Notes: generated from the sequence alone by a model not told the origin. DNA of 25,335 nt from JBBQUP01 sp038212305 (GCA_038212305.1 JBBQUP010000052.1:1-25335); one strand, 5' to 3'; counted from the stretch's first letter, positions 17,175 through 25,335 are shown. Numbers and translations are program-made.

Positions 17175-18524
17175 TTATTTAATCCAGTTTGGAAAATTAA
17201 AGTCGCAGTTTGTCCAATTCTTATCTATTGATATGTAGGTTTCGTTTTGTTTAACTTTTATCCAGTTTTTAAAGGTGTCATCCTTCTTTTTCGCTGCAAG
17301 CATATTAGATAGCAATTGATAATCGTCTTTTATATTTGCACGATGAGGTTTTGTTTCGTTTTTGACTATTATTATTTTATAAACATCTTTACCTTTCGCA
17401 TCTTTTGATAACAAAGGTGGCGATAGTTCATCAATCTTAAGCGTCTGAATTTGTTTAATAATCTCGGGTTCTAATTCTGATATTTCAAATTTGATTGAAT
17501 TATTGCTCTGATTTACCATTGATCCCCCATTGGTTCTGGTATCTTTATCCATCGAGAATCGCAGGGCTGCGGCTTCAAAAATTAGGTCTTTATTTGTAAT
17601 TAGCTTGGCAATCGAGTCGATATAGTTAATTGCTGTCTCTTTGGCTTTTGCTGATATTTTGGGTTTAAGCAATATGTGTCGAACATTAATACGCTCGCCT
17701 TTTCGATCCAGTAGCTGAATGATATGAAAGCCATACTCCGTTTCAACAATTTTTGAAACTTTGTTTTTATCCTGCAAGTTAAAAGCAACGTTGGCAAACT
17801 CTGGGACTAGTTGTCCTCGGGTCATCCATCCTAAATCACCTCCACGAGTTGCACTTCCTGGATCTTCGCTATATAGTACAGCTAAAGTCGAAAAATCTCG
17901 TCCATCGGCAACTTGTTTTTGAAAATCTCTTAATTGATCTTTAACCCTGTCTATCTCCTTTTGTTCAATTGGAGGGTAAATCGATATTTGAGATATTTCA
18001 TATTGGGTATTAACCATTGGCAACGAATCGGGAATGGCATTTTTATAGAACAAGCGAACTTCCGAAGGAGTTAATTTAATATTTTTGGTAATGCTACTTT
18101 GCATGCGTTGAGTAAGCATTTGGTTGCGAACCATTTCTATTTGCTCGCGCTTGATTTGAATGATTGATTTATTAAAATACTCTTCAAGTTTTTCTTTATC
18201 TCCAATTTGTTGAATAAAATAGTTCATTCTCGAATCTACTTGATTAACTACTTCATTTTCACTCACTTCAATACTGTCGAGTACCGCTTGGTTCAGCAAT
18301 AGTTTTTGAATGAGTTGGTCTTCAAATATCTTACATTTCATATCTCCGGTTCCATTGTGTCCTTCAATAATGGATTGTTGATATTGTTGTTCTATGTCTG
18401 ATTTTAAAATAGGTTTATCGCCTACGGTGGCAATTACTTCATCAATTACATTTGATTGAGCTAGAATAGGATGACATACTGTCAGTATTAAGAATAAGAT
18501 AAGGCTTGATTTTAAAAAATTCAT
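17175..18524 (-). CDS. SurA-like periplasmic chaperone / peptidylprolyl isomerase
   Basis: SurA-type proteins escort outer-membrane proteins through the periplasm. The 449-residue product (E. coli SurA is 428) has a signal peptide ending near ILA-Q. The SurA N-terminal helical domain follows (residues 25-165, starting DEVIATVGDKPILKSDIE). The first parvulin domain (175-273) includes YSEDPGSATRGGDLGW and TEYGFHIIQLLDR. The second (about 279-385), starting RINVRHILLKP, is less canonical: it has NGG where parvulins have RGGDLG and lacks the YGFHI-type end, so it may be inactive. Residues after it form the C-terminal helix. I avoid the symbol surA because several paralogues are present. Confidence 0.9.
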   Translation of the reverse strand: MNFLKSSLILFLILTVCHPILAQSNVIDEVIATVGDKPILKSDIEQQYQQSIIEGHNGTGDMKCKIFEDQLIQKLLLNQAVLDSIEVSENEVVNQVDSRMNYFIQQIGDKEKLEEYFNKSIIQIKREQIEMVRNQMLTQRMQSSITKNIKLTPSEVRLFYKNAIPDSLPMVNTQYEISQISIYPPIEQKEIDRVKDQLRDFQKQVADGRDFSTLAVLYSEDPGSATRGGDLGWMTRGQLVPEFANVAFNLQDKNKVSKIVETEYGFHIIQLLDRKGERINVRHILLKPKISAKAKETAINYIDSIAKLITNKDLIFEAAALRFSMDKDTRTNGGSMVNQSNNSIKFEISELEPEIIKQIQTLKIDELSPPLLSKDAKGKDVYKIIIVKNETKPHRANIKDDYQLLSNMLAAKKKDDTFKNWIKVKQNETYISIDKNWTNCDFNFPNWIK

Positions 18525-18591
18525 TCTTTGTGAGTTTAAAGTAGTAAAGCGCTATGGGCGCAAATCATGTTTTTATAAACAGGTTGTAAAT

Positions 18592-19443
18592 TTAGTAGAA
18601 TTTTATGATTTTCTGACCTAATCCTTCATCATATAAATCTTCTTCCAATTGACGAATGAACTCGATTCGTTTTTTATTGAGCAGAATTGATTTAATTTTA
18701 CCTGTGACATATTCTAAAGGAGCTATTTCATCCGCCTCTTTATAGCTTAAAACATATAAGTAGTAAGTGTAAATATTGTCGGTAGTTTTATATAAGTTTT
18801 GCGTTCGAATTGCTTGGTTACTGAAAGTGTAATCGGGAGGGAGTTCACTATTTATTTGTTGCCAGGAAGTCCATGTTTCATAAAATGGGAAAAACTTTTT
18901 AGCATTTTGCATACAGTAAGCCTCGGTTTCAACCATATCGCCGGGTCGTGAAGAACGAAAAATACGTTCGAAATGTTCAATATTAGGTGAGGTGTTTGGA
19001 AGTTTTACAAAAATGCCTTTGATTATGGGTTCGGAAAGTTTGAAATTGGAACTCATACTTTTATAGTAGTTTCTAATTTCACTACTAGTTATTAGGGGCG
19101 AATATTTTTGTTCTAAGAGTTTTTGTTGATATAAATGAGTTAACAGCGAGGTGCGATATTCTTCGATTAATACATCTAAGTTTTTCTCGTTTTCGGATAG
19201 ATTTAGCTCGGCTTTTCTTAAAAGCAGTTGCGATTTTACCCATCGAGTAATGTAGTCTTGAGCAAAAACTGAGCTATCTTCTTTTGACATGCCAGCGGGT
19301 AAGGCATCAAATAATTGTCTTTTTGTTAGGGTTTTGCTTACTACACTAACTACGGGTTCTTCTAATGGATCCGATGGTTTTCGATGACAAGATATTGAAA
19401 TGCTTAATATGAAAACAATAATTAGAAACCTGCTACAATTCAT
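18592..19443 (-). CDS. SurA N-domain-like lipoprotein without isomerase domain
   Basis: A 283-residue protein with a lipoprotein signal (FILSISISC, Cys19). After it, residues ~30-130 follow the SurA/PpiD N-domain pattern: a short beta start (VVSVVSKTLTKRQLFDAL), then helices with charged heptads and SSEIRNYYKSM, where parvulin proteins have the S-E-I-R-x-Y-Y linker. The part that would hold a parvulin domain (about 135-240) lacks the HILI, GG-LG and GFHI motifs, so I expect a chaperone-like protein without isomerase activity. A C-terminal helix follows. It sits between two parvulin genes, 67 bp before the next; a terminator lies just upstream. Confidence 0.72.
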   Translation of the reverse strand: MNCSRFLIIVFILSISISCHRKPSDPLEEPVVSVVSKTLTKRQLFDALPAGMSKEDSSVFAQDYITRWVKSQLLLRKAELNLSENEKNLDVLIEEYRTSLLTHLYQQKLLEQKYSPLITSSEIRNYYKSMSSNFKLSEPIIKGIFVKLPNTSPNIEHFERIFRSSRPGDMVETEAYCMQNAKKFFPFYETWTSWQQINSELPPDYTFSNQAIRTQNLYKTTDNIYTYYLYVLSYKEADEIAPLEYVTGKIKSILLNKKRIEFIRQLEEDLYDEGLGQKIIKFY

Positions 19444-19463
19444 TTTATTAGTGGTTGTTAATT

Positions 19464-19512
19464 AAAAAACGGGACTCATTAATTTTTAACGAGATAAAAA
19501 AATGAGTCCCTT
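19464..19512 (-). terminator. Terminator after the two-parvulin isomerase gene
   Basis: A perfect 10-bp stem, GGGACTCATT with AATGAGTCCC (19471-19480 and 19501-19510), encloses a 20-nt loop. In the minus direction it is followed by a GTTTTTT tract. It separates the isomerase gene from the lipoprotein gene; only about 20 bases remain before the next start, so downstream genes depend on read-through or a hidden promoter. Confidence 0.85.
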
Positions 19513-19526
19513 ACTTGTGATATAGG

Positions 19527-21458
19527 TTATTTAATTTTTTTTGCTAGTTTATAATTCGCCTTAGGTTGATATTTTTTACGCAATTCTATTATCCATTCTT
19601 GTTCTAATTTGTTTTGATAATCAGACAATATCTGTCCTCTGATTTCGCTAAGTTCGGATGTCTTTTCAGGAATAAATTGTCCGATTGCAAATTTCTCAGA
19701 ATAACCTGCGTTGCTTGGAGTTTTTTCAGTTTTTTCACCAAAATAGGTTAAGTCAACAACTGCATTATCACCTTTTTTAAATTGTCCATGTTCAACTTCA
19801 ATGGTTTTATTTGTATCTAATGCTGTAATTATTGAGTCGTTTTTATCCGAATTATCTTCAGTTAAAAGCGATTTTAATTTAGCCAAAAGAGCTTGATCTT
19901 TACTGGAGACAATCATCCCTTTTATATGTGCAGGAGATTTATATTTTGATAGATTAGCAGTGTAGTAATTAGCTAATCCAATGGAATCATTGGCTGCTTT
20001 ATCCCAAATGTGGGTTTGGCTGATCTCGAAAATTAGTAACCCATCATGATATTCATTTACTAAATATTTGTATTCGAGATATTTAATTGGAAGTTGAGTT
20101 TTTTCGAATTCGATTAGTTTGTTTTTTACAAAGTTATTAAACTGAAAATCAATTTCACTACTTCCTTTTTGAACCGAAAAATATGATTGATCTTTTAAAT
20201 ATTTAATAAAGTCGCCTTGAGTAAGGTTTTGATTGCTAAATTGAGCTAATAATTCATTTTTATCAGATAGTTTCGCAAAGAAAAGGGAATCAGTCATACC
20301 TGCTTCTTTAGTTAAGCTTTTTAAAGGCTGGAGCTGAGCATCCATGCTTTTATACTGATACTCGGACTTAAGTTTTTTTATTAATGAATCTTGTCCTGCA
20401 TAAGACCTATCATCAGAAGCAATTCGTTCATTTATTTCGGTTTTTAATTCATCGTAAGATTGAACAGGTTTGTATTCCTTACGCTTAATGATGTGCCATC
20501 CAAAAGGAGTTTGAATAGGTTTTGATATATCGCCATTTTCTTTTAATGTAAAGGCTGGTTCTGCAAATTCAGGGATCATTCTTCCTGTTCCAAACCAAGC
20601 TAATTCGCCGCCATTGACTGCCGAGTTTCTGTCATCCGATTTTTCAGTGGCAAGCTGCTCGAATGATTCGCCAGCCAGAATTCGGGCATAGATTGAATCA
20701 ATAGAAGCTTTTGCTGCATCAACCACTTGCGGTGGCGAATTAGAAGGGAAAGCTTTCATAATATGAGAAACTAAAATTTCACCTTTCGCTGGACGTTTAC
20801 CGTGAACAAATATTAAATGATAACCAAAATTAGTTCGTGTAATGGGCGACATTTTGCCAATAGGAGTGTTAAATGCAGCTGATTCAAAAGGATATACCAT
20901 CTGGAATCCACTAAAATATCCTAAGCGACCCGAATTGCGATTGGCAGATGGATCTTCTGAAAACTGTGAGGCAGCATCAGCAAACGACATTCCGGTATCA
21001 ATTTTACTCTTTATGTCAACAATTTTCTGATAGGCTTTTATAGTATCTTCGGGAGATGGTGTTGGAGGGAAGCGAATTAATATATGGCTGGCATCAACTT
21101 CGTATTTTAACCTTTCATAAGCCTCCAAAGCCACTGTTTCTTCGGCATGTTTATCGGTTAAATAAGGTTTTGCCAACTCATTTCTATAGTATTCGAACTC
21201 TTTAACAAAAGTTGGAATGGTGTCGTAACCTAAAGCATGGGCTTCGGTAACTTTAAGTTTATAGTTGACAAATAAGTCCAGATATTTTTCAGGTGAAAGT
21301 GATTCCTGACTTAGTTTGTTGTTTTTTTGATACACATACTTAAACTCATCAACCGAATAGGAGTCGGATTTAATTTTTAATATAGGTTTTACTGCTTGTT
21401 GAGCTGATGCTGCAATACTCAACACAAGCAGACTTAAACCAAAAATGACTTTTTTCAT
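19527..21458 (-). CDS. Periplasmic peptidylprolyl isomerase with two parvulin domains
   Basis: A 643-residue exported protein with a clear signal peptide (MKKVIFGLSLLVLSIAASA). An N-terminal SurA/PpiD-like helical region (25-115) precedes two parvulin domains. The first, ~121-220, has DASHILIRF, SEDPSANRNSGRLGYF and TNFGYHLIFV. The second, ~228-327, has VSHIMKAFP, NGGELAWFGTGRM and TPFGWHIIKRKEY. Both keep the usual core motifs and are probably active. About 310 further residues form a helical C-terminal region, longer than in SurA. It likely folds outer-membrane and secreted proteins. It is the first gene of the chaperone cluster, following guaB on the same strand but separated by guaB's terminator. 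Confidence 0.9.
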   Translation of the reverse strand: MKKVIFGLSLLVLSIAASAQQAVKPILKIKSDSYSVDEFKYVYQKNNKLSQESLSPEKYLDLFVNYKLKVTEAHALGYDTIPTFVKEFEYYRNELAKPYLTDKHAEETVALEAYERLKYEVDASHILIRFPPTPSPEDTIKAYQKIVDIKSKIDTGMSFADAASQFSEDPSANRNSGRLGYFSGFQMVYPFESAAFNTPIGKMSPITRTNFGYHLIFVHGKRPAKGEILVSHIMKAFPSNSPPQVVDAAKASIDSIYARILAGESFEQLATEKSDDRNSAVNGGELAWFGTGRMIPEFAEPAFTLKENGDISKPIQTPFGWHIIKRKEYKPVQSYDELKTEINERIASDDRSYAGQDSLIKKLKSEYQYKSMDAQLQPLKSLTKEAGMTDSLFFAKLSDKNELLAQFSNQNLTQGDFIKYLKDQSYFSVQKGSSEIDFQFNNFVKNKLIEFEKTQLPIKYLEYKYLVNEYHDGLLIFEISQTHIWDKAANDSIGLANYYTANLSKYKSPAHIKGMIVSSKDQALLAKLKSLLTEDNSDKNDSIITALDTNKTIEVEHGQFKKGDNAVVDLTYFGEKTEKTPSNAGYSEKFAIGQFIPEKTSELSEIRGQILSDYQNKLEQEWIIELRKKYQPKANYKLAKKIK

Positions 21459-21558
21459 GTGATTTACATTAGATTGTTTGCAATTAATTTAAGGAACGAA
21501 TTTATTCAATTTATATTTTAGATAATTCTTTTATACTAAAAAAAGAATAAAAATAAAG

Positions 21559-21595
21559 AAAAACAGCCTGACTAACTATTGTTTGCAGGCTGTTT
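21559..21595 (-). terminator. Terminator of guaB
   Basis: AAACAGCCTG (21561-21570) pairs perfectly over 10 bp with CAGGCTGTTT (21586-21595) around a 15-nt loop. In the minus direction a T-rich tract follows. It lies 27 bases after the guaB stop and so insulates the chaperone cluster from guaB. Confidence 0.85.
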
Positions 21596-21621
21596 GTTAA
21601 ATTATAGTGCGTTATTTTTTG

Positions 21622-23091
21622 TTAACGTGAGTAATTTGGTGCTTCACTTGTAATTGTTACATCATGAGCATGGCTTTCAGTAATTCCAGCACTGGTAATA
21701 CGTGTAAACTTTGCATTGTGCAAGTTTTCGATGTTTTTAGCACCGCAATAACCCATTCCTGCTCGTAAGCCACCAATCATTTGATAGATAACTTCGTTTA
21801 GTGTGCCTTTATAGGGAACTCGAGCAGAAATACCTTCGGGAACTAGCTTTTTTATATCATCCTCAACATCCTGAAAATAACGATCTTTTGAACCATGCTG
21901 CATAGCTTCTAGGGATCCCATTCCACGATAAGTTTTAAATTTACGACCGTTAAAAATGATGGTTTCACCTGGAGACTCTTCAACGCCAGCAAATAACGAA
22001 CCTGCCATAACACTATCGGCTCCTGCAGCAATCGCTTTAACTATGTCGCCCGAATAACGTAATCCTCCATCAGCAATAACTGGAACACCTGTGCCTTTTA
22101 GTGCTTTTGCAACGTTGTATATAGCTGATAATTGAGGTACACCAACGCCAGCAATAACGCGAGTTGTACATATCGAACCGGGTCCAATACCTACTTTAAC
22201 TGCATCGGCACCAGCTTTCACTAAGTCGAGCGCAGCTTCGGCTGTGGCAATATTACCAACTACCACTTCAATTTCAGGGTATTGACGTTTAATTTCTTTT
22301 AATATATCGATAACGCCTTTGCTGTGTCCGTGTGCTGTATCTATAACAATGGCATCAACATTGGCTTTAACTAATGCTTCAATGCGTTCGAAGGTGTTAA
22401 AAGTAACGCCAACGCCTGCTGCAACTCGAAGGCGACCTTTTAAGTCTTTACAAGCAAGAGGTTTATCTTTAGCTTTAGTGATATCTTTATAGGTAACTAA
22501 GCCAATTAGTCGATTGTCTTTATCAACTACAGGTAGTTTTTCAATTTTATGTTGTTGTAGAATTGCTGCTGCTTCAATTAAATCGGTGGTTTGATTGGTT
22601 GTAATAATATTTTCTTTGGTCATCACTTCATCAACCGATTTAGTCATGTCAAGTTCAAACCTTAAATCGCGATTGGTTACTATTCCCACCAAGTAATTGT
22701 GGCTATCAACAACAGGTATTCCACCAATTTTATAATCGCTCATGATTTTTAATGCATCACCAACCGTTTTGCCTCGCTGAATGGTAACAGGATCATAAAT
22801 CATTCCGTTTTCAGCACGTTTGACTATTTCTACCTGTTTAGCCTGTTCTTCAATCGACATGTTTTTGTGAATAACACCAATTCCTCCTTCACGAGCAATA
22901 GCAATAGCTAACCGTGCTTCCGTTACTGTATCCATAGATGCAGATACGATGGGCGTGTTTAACACTATGTTGCGCGAGAAGTTGGATCTTAGAGAAACTT
23001 CGCGAGGTAATACTTCTGAATAAGCCGGAATTAGCAATACATCATCAAAAGTCAATCCGTCCGAAACTATTTTATCTGTAATAAACGACAT
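21622..23091 (-). CDS. guaB: Inosine-5'-monophosphate dehydrogenase
   Basis: IMPDH oxidises IMP to XMP with NAD+, the committed step of GTP synthesis. From the ATG at 23091 (MSFITDKIVSDGLTFDDVLL) the product is 489 residues, the normal size. Two CBS domains lie at about 95-205 (KTVGDALKIM and DLIEAAAILQ motifs). The catalytic loop GIGPGSICTTR contains Cys308, and the flap has ARVPYKG. The frame stays open upstream to a TTG at 23253, but those 54 residues are Cys/Thr-rich, overlap recQ and cross guaB's own likely promoter, so I reject them. It diverges from recQ across a 144-bp region. Confidence 0.97.
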   Translation of the reverse strand: MSFITDKIVSDGLTFDDVLLIPAYSEVLPREVSLRSNFSRNIVLNTPIVSASMDTVTEARLAIAIAREGGIGVIHKNMSIEEQAKQVEIVKRAENGMIYDPVTIQRGKTVGDALKIMSDYKIGGIPVVDSHNYLVGIVTNRDLRFELDMTKSVDEVMTKENIITTNQTTDLIEAAAILQQHKIEKLPVVDKDNRLIGLVTYKDITKAKDKPLACKDLKGRLRVAAGVGVTFNTFERIEALVKANVDAIVIDTAHGHSKGVIDILKEIKRQYPEIEVVVGNIATAEAALDLVKAGADAVKVGIGPGSICTTRVIAGVGVPQLSAIYNVAKALKGTGVPVIADGGLRYSGDIVKAIAAGADSVMAGSLFAGVEESPGETIIFNGRKFKTYRGMGSLEAMQHGSKDRYFQDVEDDIKKLVPEGISARVPYKGTLNEVIYQMIGGLRAGMGYCGAKNIENLHNAKFTRITSAGITESHAHDVTITSEAPNYSR

Positions 23092-23123
23092 CAGTAGAAG
23101 CTTTTTGGTTTTGAAAATTAGTG

Positions 23124-23150
23124 CAAAATTATTAAAAAAAACGACACAAA
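23124..23150 (-). promoter_or_regulatory. Candidate guaB promoter
   Basis: On the minus strand TAATTTTG (23131-23124) fully matches TAnnTTTG and TTTG (23150-23147) lies 15 bases upstream, a spacing shorter than the usual ~19. Transcription would begin about 25 bases before the guaB ATG. Confidence 0.45.
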
Positions 23151-23186
23151 GGGTAGATGTTTTTTTTACACTGCATAAAAATGTCG

Positions 23187-23214
23187 TTGAATGAGTTGTA
23201 ATTTTATAAATTTG
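23187..23214 (+). promoter_or_regulatory. Candidate recQ promoter
   Basis: TTG (23187-23189) and TAAATTTG (23207-23214, full match to TAnnTTTG) are separated by 17 bases. Transcription would start near 23220, leaving a very short leader and favouring the GTG start at 23236 over a TTG at 23227. Confidence 0.45.
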
Positions 23215-23235
23215 ACACTGTATTAATTGTTCAAA

Positions 23236-25143
23236 GTGGAAGCATATCAACAAATACTAAAAAAATATTGGGGTTTCGACAGTTTTCGACCATTACAAGA
23301 TGAGGTTGTAAAATCTATAATGGATGGAAGAGATACACTTGCTTTGATGCCTACTGGAGGTGGTAAATCTATTACGTTTCAGGTTCCGGCATTGGCAATG
23401 GATGGTATTTGTTTAGTTGTAACTCCGTTAGTTGCTCTAATGCAGGATCAGGTTGAGAATCTTAAGAGTAAGGGCATTAAAGCTATGTCAATTCACTCGG
23501 GGATGAGTCGAAATGAGATTGATATTGCGTATGATAATGCTATTTATGGTGGATTTAAGTTTTTATATATCTCGCCAGAACGTTTAAGCACGGAGCTGTT
23601 TCAAGCAAAATTGATTCACTTAAAAGTTAATTTAATTGCGGTAGATGAAGCGCATTGTATTTCGCAATGGGGATATGATTTTAGACCATCATACCTTAAA
23701 ATATCTGAGCTTCGCGATTTATTGCCTGGCATTCCTTTATTAGCATTAACGGCAACAGCAACTTCGAAAGTGGTATTAGATATCATGGAGAAGCTTTGTT
23801 TTAAGACGCCCAATGTGCTTAAAAAAAGCTTTGAGCGATCGAATATTGCCTATGTTGTAAGGCAATGCGAGGATAAGGAACAGCAGATGCTGAATATCCT
23901 TAAGTCGGTAAAAGGGTCGGCGATTGTTTATGTTCGAAATCGAAAGGAGACTCGTAATCTGGCTTTGCTTCTCAATCAAAATGGAATTCCAGCTGAGTTT
24001 TTTCATGCGGGTGTAGAGCCTGAAAAAAAAGAATTACGCCAAAAACATTGGACTCAGGGTTTGATACGCGTAATGGTGTCAACCAATGCTTTTGGGATGG
24101 GGATTGACAAATCCGATGTTCGTGTGGTTATTCACATGGATTCACCCGATTCGCTTGAAGCCTATTTTCAAGAAGCAGGTCGAGCAGGAAGAGATGGGCG
24201 CAAAGCTTACTCCGTGTTTTTGTGGTCGAAGAATGATCAGCGTAATCTTAGGAGACAAGTCACACAATCGTTCCCCGAAATAACTGAAATAAAGAGGGTT
24301 TACGAGGCTTTAGGGAATTTTTTTCAAATCGCTATGGGATCCGGCTTTCAGGTTTCGTATGATTTTAATATTCAACGATTTTGCGATGCTTATGGATTTT
24401 CATCGATAACCGTTTTTAACTCGCTTAAAATACTTGATAGGGCAGGATATATAACTTTTAACGAAGTGATGAATCTTCCTTCGAGAGTTCATTTTCTTAT
24501 TCAAAGAGATGATTTATATAAATTTCAAGTTGCTAATGCTGAGTTAGATGGATTTATAAAAATTCTTTTACGATCATATACTGGTTTTTTCACTGAATAT
24601 GTTGCTGTGAATGAATACCTTTTGGGAACAAGAGCGAATATGAGTCACCAGCAGGTTTATGATTTCTTAAAGCGGTTAGCTTCGTTAAAAGTGATAAGCT
24701 ATGTTCCTCAAAAAAAGAGCCCGATGGTAACTTATGCGCAATCAAGGGAAGAGACTCATCGATTAGTATTTACTAAAGAGATTTACGAAAACAGGAAAGT
24801 TAATTACTCCGAAAGGGTTGAAAAAGTAATTGAGTATGCATCAGGTGTTTTGAAATGTAGAAGCCAAAGCTTATTGAGTTATTTTGGTCAAACAACAAGT
24901 AAGCCATGTGGGCATTGCGATGTGTGCATTGATCGTAAAAAGCAAAATCTCAGTACCGATCAATTTGAAATTATTGAAAAGATGATAGTTGAGATTGTAT
25001 CACAAGGGATAATAAATCGCCATGAGTTGATTCGTCGAATTGAGCATCCTCAAGGAGATGTTGAGAGAGTTTTATCATGGCTTGAAGATTATGAAGTAAT
25101 TGTTACCGATCATTTGGGCGATGTTATAATTGTTAGTATGTAA
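23236..25143 (+). CDS. recQ: ATP-dependent DNA helicase RecQ
   Basis: RecQ is a 3'-5' superfamily 2 helicase acting in recombination and fork repair. The product is about 635 residues from the GTG at 23236, which gives the N-terminus VEAYQQILKKYWGF typical of Bacteroidota RecQ. An in-frame TTG at 23227 would add three residues. Walker A TGGGKS has Lys44, the DEAH box is at 137-140 (DEAHCISQWG) and motif VI is QEAGRAGRDG. The RecQ zinc-binding cysteines are at 541, 558, 561 and 564. A winged-helix region follows. I see no clear HRDC domain after it; the last ~60 residues are a short helical tail. Divergent from guaB. Confidence 0.95.
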   Translation: MEAYQQILKKYWGFDSFRPLQDEVVKSIMDGRDTLALMPTGGGKSITFQVPALAMDGICLVVTPLVALMQDQVENLKSKGIKAMSIHSGMSRNEIDIAYDNAIYGGFKFLYISPERLSTELFQAKLIHLKVNLIAVDEAHCISQWGYDFRPSYLKISELRDLLPGIPLLALTATATSKVVLDIMEKLCFKTPNVLKKSFERSNIAYVVRQCEDKEQQMLNILKSVKGSAIVYVRNRKETRNLALLLNQNGIPAEFFHAGVEPEKKELRQKHWTQGLIRVMVSTNAFGMGIDKSDVRVVIHMDSPDSLEAYFQEAGRAGRDGRKAYSVFLWSKNDQRNLRRQVTQSFPEITEIKRVYEALGNFFQIAMGSGFQVSYDFNIQRFCDAYGFSSITVFNSLKILDRAGYITFNEVMNLPSRVHFLIQRDDLYKFQVANAELDGFIKILLRSYTGFFTEYVAVNEYLLGTRANMSHQQVYDFLKRLASLKVISYVPQKKSPMVTYAQSREETHRLVFTKEIYENRKVNYSERVEKVIEYASGVLKCRSQSLLSYFGQTTSKPCGHCDVCIDRKKQNLSTDQFEIIEKMIVEIVSQGIINRHELIRRIEHPQGDVERVLSWLEDYEVIVTDHLGDVIIVSM

Positions 25144-25169
25144 CGAATTGCAACTGGGTTATTCGTTAC
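25140..25169. repeat. Perfect inverted repeat over the recQ stop codon
   Basis: GTAACGAAT (25140-25148) pairs perfectly over 9 bp with ATTCGTTAC (25161-25169) around a 12-nt loop. The recQ TAA (25141-25143) lies inside the left arm. There is no T tract after it, so it is not a standard terminator; it may be a T-less terminator, an mRNA-end hairpin or part of a mobile-element end. Confidence 0.5.
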
Positions 25170-25209
25170 ATAGATTAGGTAAAACAGAGTTAAAATGGTT
25201 AATTCTTTT

Positions 25210-25240
25210 TTTGAGGTGCTATGAAAAAAAAGTATCTTAG
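25210..25240 (+). promoter_or_regulatory. Promoter of the edge gene
   Basis: TTTG (25210-25213) and TATCTTAG (25233-25240; one mismatch to TAnnTTTG) are separated by 19 bases, the best complete match to the Bacteroidota promoter in this window. It lies directly before the ATG at 25247. Confidence 0.5.
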
Positions 25241-25246
25241 TTTTCT

Positions 25247-25335
25247 ATGGGACAAAAGCGAAAAGAACGTCCTTCAACGGACAAGTTATTAGAAACCGTA
25301 TCACGGATGTTGGTACCGAGTTATATATTGGAGAA
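25247..25335 (+). CDS. Partial gene at right edge, possibly transposase N-terminal protein
   Basis: The frame ATG GGA CAA AAG runs open to the window end, giving 29 residues that begin MGQKRKERPSTDKLLE and continue into TVSRMLVPSYILE. The basic start followed by LLPxxxLE-like hydrophobic residues resembles, from memory, the small N-terminal protein of ISAon1-like transposases of Bacteroidota, but only a fragment is visible and I cannot confirm it. A well-formed promoter immediately precedes it and a hairpin lies between it and recQ. Confidence 0.5.
   Translation, partial: MGQKRKERPSTDKLLETVSRMLVPSYILE

Noticed and set aside
23092..23253. 54-residue N-terminal extension of guaB
   Set aside because: It starts at TTG, overlaps recQ, covers guaB's own candidate promoter, and IMPDH normally begins at MSFITDK-like residues.

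Overview
The window looks like ordinary chromosome from an AT-rich member of the Bacteroidota, probably a Bacteroidales/Marinilabiliales-type organism (my inference). The reasons are that starts lack Shine-Dalgarno sequences, several genes are preceded by the Bacteroidota -7 element TAnnTTTG, and the gene set includes an S46 dipeptidyl peptidase, a viroplasmin-RNase H fusion, an OstA-like protein, a DUF2795 protein and glutaminyl-tRNA synthetase beside FolB.

Layout. 1-320: the 3' part of a 5S rRNA with its terminator (so an rRNA operon ends here), then tRNA-Cys(GCA) on the minus strand. 390-2587: divergent folB and glnS. 2620-5205: a large membrane hybrid histidine kinase with no regulator beside it. 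5536-8847 (minus): a tight group of S46 peptidase, MarC-family membrane protein and RNase HI. 8967-11063 (minus): recG. 11064-11900: a gene-poor stretch with an imperfect inverted repeat and a 55-residue lipoprotein gene with its own terminator. 11901-14418 (plus): a SAM-dependent methyltransferase, a lone MacB/LolD-type ABC ATPase, a PduO-type cobalamin adenosyltransferase and a DUF2795 protein. 14443-21458 (minus): an envelope-biogenesis cluster of a two-parvulin periplasmic isomerase, a SurA-like lipoprotein without isomerase domain, a SurA-like chaperone, an unrecognised exported protein and an OstA/LptA-like protein. 21622-25143: divergent guaB and recQ sharing a short promoter region. 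25247 to the end: the start of another gene, possibly a transposase N-terminal protein.

Function. The 14-21 kb cluster reads as periplasmic chaperones for outer-membrane proteins next to an LPS-transport-like protein. recG, recQ and rnhA are genome maintenance; guaB, folB and the adenosyltransferase are nucleotide and cofactor metabolism. I found no CRISPR array, prophage, toxin-antitoxin pair or defence island, and nothing I would call a new system. The points most worth a second look are the small acidic lipoprotein, the inverted repeat near 11.3 kb, the degenerate middle member of the chaperone cluster with a strong terminator in front of it, and the edge gene after recQ.
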